Below are positions 17,079 through 22,533 of a stretch of DNA of 24,616 nt, in pieces. The DNA is from a virus. The DNA is taken from IMG/VR virus record IMGVR_UViG_3300033571_005804, positions 1 through 24,616 of that record; one strand, written 5' to 3'. The position numbers and the translations under genes are program-made. Every line of letters begins with the position of its first letter. The stretch's first letter is position 1. A model generated the notes under the pieces. That model had not been told where the DNA came from and ran no database searches. It saw only the letters and a list, made by a program, of their open reading frames with translations.

Positions 17079-19520
17079 ATGGCGTTTACTCAAATAACAG
17101 GACAAGTAATATCAGCTAATGCTATTAATTCTACATTATTAGCTAATAATGTTGTTTTGCAAAGACATATTCTAAGCGGAACAATTAGTGCAGATAAGTT
17201 AGCAGCTAATGTTGCTACTGCTGGTGTTGTAGGAACTTCTATTAACTCAGTACAGGATAATCTTTCTGTAGTAAGCTCTAACCTAATACAGTATGCAGCA
17301 AGAGCAAACGCCAATATAGATTTAGTACAATCAAATGCTAGATCTAATGACTTTGTTACTCTCTTAAGTGCTTATTCAAACGATGCTATTACATTACTAA
17401 CTGCCAGAGGCAATGACTTTACTACTTTAACAGTAGCCTACTCTAATGATGGTACAACTCTTGGTCTGGCTTACTCAAATGATGCTTCTACTTTATTAAC
17501 TGCCCGTTCTAATGATTGGTCTACTTTATTAACTGCAAGAGCTAATGATTTTACTACTTTAACAACTGCGTATTCTAATGACGGAGCTACAATACTTTCT
17601 GCTAGAAGTAATGATTTTACTACTTTACAGTCAGCTTATTCTAATGACGGCTCTACCCTTTTAACTGCCCGTTCTAATGATTGGTCTACTTTTCTAGCAG
17701 CTAGCTCAAACGATTATTCTACTTATTTAATGGTTACTGGCGCTTTTATAGCTGCTAATAGTAATATATCTAACCTTCAAGTAGGTATTTCTGGATCTAA
17801 TACTAGAATATCTGGAGCAGAGTCTAATATTATAACCCTCCAAGCTTTTGCTACTAGCGAAAGATCTAATGTTACTAATATTATAACAGGTGCTACACCT
17901 TTTACTGGTAATGTTACTATGCAAAGATCACTAACTATACAAGGTAACTTGATAGTAGTGGGTGCTCAAGTAGATTTAGGTGTGGGAAGCACCTCTATTT
18001 ATGATGCTATCATAACATTAAATGCTAATCTAAGCTCTTCTACACCTCCTCCTGCCGACGCAGGTATACTAATTAATAGAGGTAGTCTAGATAACGTATT
18101 TATAGGTACTGAGACCACAGATCCTCACTTAGAGTTTGTGTATACTGATAGTCCAGGATCTAATACTTCTATAGCCATTAAAGAGTATATTGATCTTGTT
18201 GCTAATGCTTACCATGCAAATGCTAGTTCTCAAACTCAACCTGCTTTTGGTATGTATAATGATCAAAATACTGGTGTGCATTTTCCAAGACCAGATACTA
18301 TTGCTTTAGTAACAGGTGGTGTTATACAAGCTAATGTTACTTCAGAGGGTAATTTAATATTAACTTCTGGGCATGTCTCTTCCTTTGATCTCAAAAACTT
18401 TTTAGATTTAGAAACTACTAGATTAAGTAACTCTATTTCTTTAGGGTCTGTAACAAACATTGCATTATTCTTAGATACTAATAATAATGGAAATGATGAT
18501 TTCTTTGCTATTTATAATGACACTAATGATATGGGTCAGAATGTTGATAGTGCTGTATTTAGCGTTAGAAACCTAGGAACTTTATATACTAAAGGTAACT
18601 TAAATTATATTAGTTCTAACGCGACTACTGATGTTTATTCTGGTAACTCTATTATTTCTACAAGAGTTTTCTCTAGTGGCGTAGAGCTTAGAGCTAATGA
18701 CTATGCTACTTATTTAATAGCATTAGGCGGTTTAACAGGTGCTAATACAAACATAACCAATCTACAAACTGGATTAACAGGTTCTAACGCAAGATTGTCA
18801 GGCGCTGAGGCTAACGTAATAGCTCTTCAAGGCGGTTTAACAGGTTCTAATACTAGAATATCTGGAGCAGAAAGTAATGTAATAGCTCTTCAAGGTGGCT
18901 TAGCTGGTGCTAACACTATTGACGTTAACCAAACTACAGGATTAGTAGGGGCTAATACCAATATTACTAATTTACAAAGCGGATTAACAGGTTCTAATAC
19001 TAGAATAACTGGGGCAGAAAGTAATGTTATTGCTTTACAAGGCGGATTATCTGGAGCAAATGCTAATATATATTTAACATATTTAGCAGCTACTTCAAAT
19101 GACTTTATAACTTTTACTAGATTAAATTCTAACTTAAATACTGTATCTTCTAATACAGATGCTAAGCTACCTTTATCCGGCGGTACTATGTCTGGTAATA
19201 TAGCTATGGGTGCTAAAAATATAAATAACTTAGCAGACCCTGTACAGCTACAAGATGCAGCTACTAGAAATTATGTTTTAAGTGTTATTGGAACTACTCT
19301 TGTCCCAAGAGGAACTACAAATGTTTCAAGTGGTACTTCTAATGTTATAGCTATAACTTTAAATTCTCCTTCCTCTATAGATAGAGTATTAGTTAGTCTA
19401 TCTGGAGTTATTCAAACTCCAACTACGGACTTTATATATAATGCTTCAAATAGCACTATACAATACACAGACGCAACTTTACCAGCTGGTCTGACTACAG
19501 TAATTCAATCGTGGGCATAA
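17079..19520 (+). CDS. Repeat-built tail fibre protein
   Basis: 813 residues. Residues 89-220 are twelve consecutive 11-residue repeats of the form SND-x-x-T-L-x-x-A-x, followed by a coiled-coil-like segment with GSNTRISGAESN. About residues 275-470 are a globular region with fibre motifs (GNLIVVGAQVDLG, DAGILINRGSLDNVF, FGMYNDQNTGV). Residues 551-655 are 14- and 21-residue repeats, that is heptad multiples (GLTGSNTRISGAESNVIALQG). Near the end are the widespread fibre motif LPLSGGTMSGNIAMG...DPVQLQDAATRNYV and a C-terminal copy of the beta module shared with the M-, L- and J-like proteins. It is likely a long trimeric fibre. Its TAA is directly followed by the ATG of a radical SAM gene, with no spacer. 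Confidence 0.85.
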   Translation: MAFTQITGQVISANAINSTLLANNVVLQRHILSGTISADKLAANVATAGVVGTSINSVQDNLSVVSSNLIQYAARANANIDLVQSNARSNDFVTLLSAYSNDAITLLTARGNDFTTLTVAYSNDGTTLGLAYSNDASTLLTARSNDWSTLLTARANDFTTLTTAYSNDGATILSARSNDFTTLQSAYSNDGSTLLTARSNDWSTFLAASSNDYSTYLMVTGAFIAANSNISNLQVGISGSNTRISGAESNIITLQAFATSERSNVTNIITGATPFTGNVTMQRSLTIQGNLIVVGAQVDLGVGSTSIYDAIITLNANLSSSTPPPADAGILINRGSLDNVFIGTETTDPHLEFVYTDSPGSNTSIAIKEYIDLVANAYHANASSQTQPAFGMYNDQNTGVHFPRPDTIALVTGGVIQANVTSEGNLILTSGHVSSFDLKNFLDLETTRLSNSISLGSVTNIALFLDTNNNGNDDFFAIYNDTNDMGQNVDSAVFSVRNLGTLYTKGNLNYISSNATTDVYSGNSIISTRVFSSGVELRANDYATYLIALGGLTGANTNITNLQTGLTGSNARLSGAEANVIALQGGLTGSNTRISGAESNVIALQGGLAGANTIDVNQTTGLVGANTNITNLQSGLTGSNTRITGAESNVIALQGGLSGANANIYLTYLAATSNDFITFTRLNSNLNTVSSNTDAKLPLSGGTMSGNIAMGAKNINNLADPVQLQDAATRNYVLSVIGTTLVPRGTTNVSSGTSNVIAITLNSPSSIDRVLVSLSGVIQTPTTDFIYNASNSTIQYTDATLPAGLTTVIQSWA
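17343..17738 (+). repeat. Twelve tandem 33-nt repeats encoding 11-residue units
   Basis: Twelve in-frame units of exactly 33 nt encode S/G/A-N-D-x-x-T-x-x-x-x-x. Residues 2 and 3 (Asn-Asp) and Thr at position 6 are invariant, with Leu common at position 7. Eleven-residue periodicity suits a hendecad coiled coil or a repetitive beta rod in a trimeric fibre shaft. Some units are nearly identical in DNA: 17496-17527 and 17661-17692 match over 32 nt and are separated by 165 nt, exactly five units, so homologous recombination could change shaft length while keeping frame. Confidence 0.93.
18729..19043 (+). repeat. Tandem 14/21-residue (heptad-multiple) repeats in the fibre
   Basis: Six consecutive in-frame units with lengths 14, 21, 21, 14, 14 and 21 residues. 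The 14-residue type reads GLTGANTNITNLQT; the 21-residue type begins GLTGSN and ends NVIALQG. A separate early copy of the 21-residue type lies at 17784-17846. Unit lengths are multiples of seven, which suggests a coiled-coil shaft segment. Confidence 0.88.
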
Positions 19521-20507
19521 ATGAAAAAATACAAACAAATAACAACTGAATTAACATTTAGATGTAATGCTAAATGTCCTGCTTGTCACAGACAAAAGCC
19601 TTTAAGAATAGATTTAAATGATGCTAAATATACTTTTACACTTGAGTCTTTTCAAAAAGTATTTTATCCTGAGTTTTTAAGTAATCTAGAGTGGTTAGTC
19701 TTTAACGGAAACTTTGGTGATTCCATAATGAATAAGCAATTTAGAGAGATAATAGCTTATGTAAAACAACACAATGTAAGATTAAATATTCATACAAATG
19801 GCGGAATTCATAATAAAGATTATTGGAATGATGTAGGCAATATTCTTGATTCTAAAGATATTATAAATTTTGCTCTAGATGGTTTATCAGATACTCATTC
19901 TACTTATAGAATAAATACTACTTTTGAAAAAGTTTTTGAAAATGCTAAATCTGTTATAGAGACTAAGAGATCCCAAGTTCATTGGAAGTTTATTGTTTTT
20001 GATTATAATCAGCATCAAATAGCAGAGGCTAAAGAGCTTGCAATAAAAGAAGGTTTTACTTCTTTTAATCTAATTAAGACTGGCAGATTCTTTGCTGCTC
20101 CTACTACTGGTGATTATGTTCATACCAAAAAAACAGCAGACTTAACAAAACTACCCAAGAAAATACATTGTAGTTGGGATGATTGGGAAAAATGGTATGT
20201 ATCTCCTGATGGATTAGTTTTTAGATGTTGTTGGACAGGTGCTCACTACTACGATAAGGAAGTGACTAGATTTTATTATCCTACTAACTTTGAGAACATA
20301 TTTAATGCTAATAGTATTCCTATAGAAGAAATAATATCTTCTCAATATTGGGAAAAATTAAGAAGCTATCTTCAAGGTTATGATAGAAGTTTTCCTATTT
20401 GCAAAAGTCAATGTGGAAAAGTAATCAGTAGCAGAGAAAAAATAGAGGAAAACCTATTTACAGGTGAAAAAACTATATTTGAAGCTGGGCAAGGAAGATA
20501 TACTTAA
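19521..20507 (+). CDS. Radical SAM/SPASM domain enzyme adjoining the tail fibre gene
   Basis: 328 residues. The N-terminal radical SAM motif is C15xxxC19xxC22 (TFRCNAKCPACH). The C-terminal SPASM-like auxiliary cysteines are C217, C236-C237, C294 and C298 (CSWDDWEKWYVSPDGLVFRCC, then CKSQC). SPASM proteins commonly modify peptides or proteins using extra Fe-S clusters, but the substrate here is unknown. The ATG at 19521 directly follows the fibre stop and no good ribosome site is visible, so translation probably depends on ribosomes finishing the fibre. An AT-only inverted repeat and a promoter for the next gene follow. The gene is rich in A/T and Lys/Asn codons. Enzyme class is confident. 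A role in modifying the fibre is a positional inference only. Confidence 0.87.
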   Translation: MKKYKQITTELTFRCNAKCPACHRQKPLRIDLNDAKYTFTLESFQKVFYPEFLSNLEWLVFNGNFGDSIMNKQFREIIAYVKQHNVRLNIHTNGGIHNKDYWNDVGNILDSKDIINFALDGLSDTHSTYRINTTFEKVFENAKSVIETKRSQVHWKFIVFDYNQHQIAEAKELAIKEGFTSFNLIKTGRFFAAPTTGDYVHTKKTADLTKLPKKIHCSWDDWEKWYVSPDGLVFRCCWTGAHYYDKEVTRFYYPTNFENIFNANSIPIEEIISSQYWEKLRSYLQGYDRSFPICKSQCGKVISSREKIEENLFTGEKTIFEAGQGRYT

Positions 20508-20531
20508 AAAAATTTAAATTGAAATTTTTTT
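20506..20531 (+). terminator. Possible weak AT-only hairpin terminator
   Basis: An exact 10-bp inverted repeat (AAAAAAATTT / AAATTTTTTT) with a 6-nt loop overlaps the radical SAM stop codon and ends in seven T residues. The stem has no G or C pairs, so it may fold poorly. It overlaps the -35 element of the following promoter. Confidence 0.25.
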
Positions 20532-20547
20532 ATAACAATTGTATACT
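20519..20547 (+). promoter_or_regulatory. Sigma-70-like promoter for the Dps-like gene
   Basis: TTGAAA at 20519-20524 and TATACT at 20542-20547 are separated by 17 nt, with each hexamer matching the consensus at five of six bases. Transcription would start near 20554, giving a very short leader before the AAGGAG ribosome site (20557-20562) and the ATG at 20570. It lies in one of only two sizeable intergenic gaps on the plus strand. Confidence 0.7.
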
Positions 20548-20569
20548 AAGTTAATGAAGGAGACTAATA

Positions 20570-21181
20570 ATGATCACAAAAACTCTTAAAAATATAAAAA
20601 AGCAAGTTATGGAAGATGATTCTGTAGAAGATATTATGGAAGAAATAACAGGTTCTGAACAAGAAATGGAAGAGCCTGAAGAAAATGATGACGACGAAGA
20701 AGAGCAAATGTCTTCTATGTCTCAAGAAGATCCTTCTGTAGATACTCTAATAGCATCTTTAAAAACATATTTAGCAGATTCTTTTTCTGTATATGTAAAA
20801 GCCTCATATTTCCATTGGAATATAGAAGGACCGGACTTTTTTCAGTATCACGAGTTACTAGGAAAAATATACGACGATATACAAGGAACTATAGATCCTA
20901 TTGCCGAAAATATTCGTAAGTTAGGGGGTTATGCTCCTGGATCATTTGGAAGATTCCAAGAACTAACTGCTATTACAGAAGCTTCAAAAATTATACCACC
21001 AGCGATGGTTATGTTTAAAGAGTTACACGACGATCTAGAGAAGTTAATAGCTTCTAATGAGAGATCTTATGAATTAGCAGAGATTAATCATGAGCACGGT
21101 ATTTCTGATTTCCTTGCAGGAAGAGATGGTATGCTTAAGAAGTGGCGTTGGTTTTTACGTTCTACACTAGCTAATAGATAA
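20570..21181 (+). CDS. Dps-like ferritin with acidic N-terminal extension
   Basis: 203 residues. Residues 1-55 are strongly acidic (runs of Glu/Asp, 30-46) and are not part of the fold. Residues 57-203 follow the Dps four-helix pattern: SYFHWNIEGPDF, YHELLGKIYDDI, IDPIAENIRKLGG. Compared with E. coli Dps, the ferroxidase ligands H51, H63, D78 and E82 correspond to H82, H94, D109 and E113 with the same spacing, while the D67 position is Gly98. Dps proteins oxidise and store iron and protect DNA; phage versions are known. With one ligand changed, iron chemistry may be altered, although D102 and D103 are nearby. It has its own promoter and a strong ribosome site, and leads a small late-gene group. 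The role in this phage (protection, packaging aid or virion component) is not clear from sequence. Confidence 0.85.
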   Translation: MITKTLKNIKKQVMEDDSVEDIMEEITGSEQEMEEPEENDDDEEEQMSSMSQEDPSVDTLIASLKTYLADSFSVYVKASYFHWNIEGPDFFQYHELLGKIYDDIQGTIDPIAENIRKLGGYAPGSFGRFQELTAITEASKIIPPAMVMFKELHDDLEKLIASNERSYELAEINHEHGISDFLAGRDGMLKKWRWFLRSTLANR

Positions 21182-21193
21182 GGAGTTAATAAT

Positions 21194-21388
21194 ATGCCGC
21201 TTAAAAAAGGTAAATCTCAAAAAACTATTAGTTCTAATATAAGTGAGTTAATGAAGAAACCTGGAAAAACTAGATCAAAAGGTGTCAAAACATTAGCAAA
21301 GTCACAAGGAATAACTAAAAAAGAAGCACAAAGAAAACAAGCAGTTGCTATTGCTTTATCTTCTGCTGGAAAGTCGAGAAAAATGTAA
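21194..21388 (+). CDS. Small basic phage protein with QAVAIALS motif
   Basis: 64 residues, Lys/Arg-rich. It begins MPLKKGKSQKTISSNISEL and ends RKQAVAIALSSAGKSRKM. Both blocks are typical of very small phage proteins found in many AT-rich and marine phages; the function of that family is unknown to me. In most such proteins I know, the two blocks are close together; here about 25 extra basic residues (KKPGKTRSKGVKTLAKSQGI) separate them. A GGAG ribosome site lies just upstream (21182-21185), and the stop overlaps the next start (TAATG). It could be a nucleic-acid-binding or structural accessory protein. Confidence 0.82.
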   Translation: MPLKKGKSQKTISSNISELMKKPGKTRSKGVKTLAKSQGITKKEAQRKQAVAIALSSAGKSRKM

Positions 21389-21657
21389 TGGAAGGTTATA
21401 TTGGGGAAATAAGATTATTTGCAGGGCATTTTGTTCCTAAAGGTTGGTCATTTTGTAATGGCTATCTTATGCCTATAAATAATTATGCAGCTCTGTTTTC
21501 TATTTTAGGAACAACTTATGGAGGTAATGGAACTACTAACTTTGCTTTACCTGATTTGAGATATAGCGATGATCACGGTAATAAATACATAGGGTATGAA
21601 CAAGGTAAGCCTTCTTATATAGTTTGTATATCAGGTATTTACCCTTCAAGAGACTAA
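21388..21657 (+). CDS. Mini tail-collar (microcystin-dependent-protein-like) protein
   Basis: 89 residues that are almost entirely a tail-collar domain: MEGYIGEIRLFAGHFVPKGW, FCNGYLMPINNYAALFSILG, TTYGGNGTTNFALPDLR. This resembles the N-terminal domain of microcystin-dependent-protein-like (MdpB) collar proteins, which usually continue for another 80-100 residues; this one stops shortly after the domain. It starts on the stop of the preceding gene (TAATG), so translation is coupled. It is probably a short fibre or tip accessory, separate from the main collar fibre at 15335. Confidence 0.82.
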   Translation: MEGYIGEIRLFAGHFVPKGWSFCNGYLMPINNYAALFSILGTTYGGNGTTNFALPDLRYSDDHGNKYIGYEQGKPSYIVCISGIYPSRD

Positions 21658-21674
21658 AAAGTAAAAAATAAGTA

Positions 21675-21703
21675 TTGCTAAATTAGCATCTTAAAGTTAT
21701 AAT
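21675..21703 (+). promoter_or_regulatory. Strong sigma-70-like promoter before the Gly/Pro-rich protein gene
   Basis: TTGCTA at 21675-21680 and a perfect TATAAT at 21698-21703 are separated by 17 nt. The predicted start is near 21710. The -35 element overlaps a short palindrome (GCTAAATTAGC, 21677-21687). The gap 21658-21751 contains no gene. Confidence 0.7.
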
Positions 21704-21712
21704 TTACTATAA

Positions 21713-21729
21713 CTGATTAAAATAATCAG
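21713..21729 (+). promoter_or_regulatory. 5'-terminal mRNA hairpin candidate
   Basis: CTGATTA / TAATCAG form a 7-bp stem with an AAA loop, starting within a few bases of the predicted transcription start and well clear of the AAAGGAG ribosome site before the ATG at 21752. Hairpins at the 5' end are known to stabilise transcripts; that role here is inferred from position. Confidence 0.5.
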
Positions 21730-21751
21730 ATAGTATTAAAGGAGAATTAAC

Positions 21752-22105
21752 ATGGGAGAGATTAGAAGAGATGTTGTTGGTAAAGCCAGTGACTACGCAA
21801 ACCCAGGTAATAACTCTGCAGCCCCAATGGGTGGAACCGATAGAGGACCAAGTACAAAGGGACGTGGAGCACCAAAGGGTAACAAAGTATTAAATGGTGG
21901 TATGGGTTATTTCGATGAAGTTGGTTTAGCTAAGGGTATGCCAGTTCCAGCACCTCAACCAGCAGGTGATTTATCAAAAGGACCAATGAATTCTTCATTA
22001 GGACCAATGGGTTCAACTTTTGGTGGTAATGGAGCCGGTCGTTTTACTGGTAAGGATCAGGAAAAGAATGGTTCTGGACCTGTTATGCCAAACCGCGTAA
22101 AGTAA
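21752..22105 (+). CDS. Gly/Pro/Asn-rich protein of unknown function
   Basis: 117 residues of low complexity, rich in Gly, Pro, Asn, Met and Ser, with recurring GPM, MGG and APQP-like motifs and no hydrophobic segment, so it is probably largely disordered. I do not recognise a family. It has its own consensus promoter, a 5' hairpin and a strong ribosome site (AAAGGAG). It uses CGT/CGC for Arg in half of its Arg codons, whereas the tail genes use mostly AGA. Together these suggest high expression, as for a virion decoration or scaffold-like protein. The next gene follows after 15 nt with an AGGAGG ribosome site. Confidence 0.75.
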   Translation: MGEIRRDVVGKASDYANPGNNSAAPMGGTDRGPSTKGRGAPKGNKVLNGGMGYFDEVGLAKGMPVPAPQPAGDLSKGPMNSSLGPMGSTFGGNGAGRFTGKDQEKNGSGPVMPNRVK

Positions 22106-22120
22106 TAGGAGGCTAGTAAT

Positions 22121-22396
22121 ATGGCAGGAGTATTAGGTAAGGGCGAACGTAGAGTTGTCATGATAGGGGATAACCGTTACGGTATGCCTGAAGAATATGA
22201 TCCTGTTCGTAAGCAAAAGACTATTATGCAATATCGAGAAGGTGATACCATAACTCGTGAAGCAAAAGCAGTTTTTAATGGGACTGGATTAGATCTAAGC
22301 ACTTATCCACAAAGACAGTTTAATTATGGTAAAAGAGTAGTAAAAGATACCGTTGGCGATAAATCTGTAACACCAGTTAACAAGAAAAATCGTTAA
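22121..22396 (+). CDS. Small protein of unknown function
   Basis: 91 residues, charged and moderately basic, with no membrane segment and no family I recognise (MAGVLGKGERRVVMIGDNRYG...). It follows the Gly/Pro-rich gene with a full AGGAGG ribosome site eight nt before the ATG (22108-22113) and probably shares its promoter. Most Arg codons are CGN, as in its upstream partner, suggesting the same high expression. Its TAA overlaps a downstream ATG (TAATG) that opens a 45-codon frame. It could be a small virion protein. Confidence 0.75.
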   Translation: MAGVLGKGERRVVMIGDNRYGMPEEYDPVRKQKTIMQYREGDTITREAKAVFNGTGLDLSTYPQRQFNYGKRVVKDTVGDKSVTPVNKKNR

Positions 22397-22533
22397 TGCA
22401 AATACCAGAATTTTTACAGTCTTCAATGACAAAAATAAAAAAGAAAGCGCACAGCAAGAACAAAAAAAGTTCTAAAGCTGTGCGCTTATCTGTTTCTAAA
22501 AAGAATAAAAAATATCAATCTCCTAAGAAATAA
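22396..22533 (+). CDS. Possible Lys-rich mini-protein overlapping the terminator
   Basis: A 45-residue frame starting on the stop of the preceding gene (TAATG, the overlap style used at several real junctions in this window). It encodes a very basic peptide (MQIPEFLQSSMTKIKKKAHS, then further Lys/Ser-rich sequence to QSPKK). A strong hairpin lies inside it, and its end overlaps the convergent minus-strand gene by 19 nt. The Lys richness may simply reflect the A-rich flanks of a terminator, so coding is uncertain. Confidence 0.4.
   Translation: MQIPEFLQSSMTKIKKKAHSKNKKSSKAVRLSVSKKNKKYQSPKK
22445..22487. terminator. Long hairpin between convergent operons, probable terminator
   Basis: AAGCGCACAGC (22445-22455) pairs perfectly with GCTGTGCGCTT (22477-22487). 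Inside the loop a second stem, AGAAC/GTTCT, encloses seven A residues. Read on the minus strand, the stem is followed by a T-rich run (TTCTTTTTTATTTT) about 30-70 nt past the methyltransferase-like gene stop, a classical terminator layout. On the plus strand the following bases (ATCTGTTTC) are less T-rich, so termination there may be weaker. Confidence 0.8.

Noticed and set aside
17343-17738. Regular short repeats as a possible CRISPR array
   Set aside because: Units are contiguous, in frame and coding, with no unique spacers between identical repeats.
21677-21687. GCTAAATTAGC palindrome as a repressor operator
   Set aside because: It overlaps the -35 element, which is suggestive, but it is short, A/T-rich and single-copy in what I could see, and no regulator gene is present.
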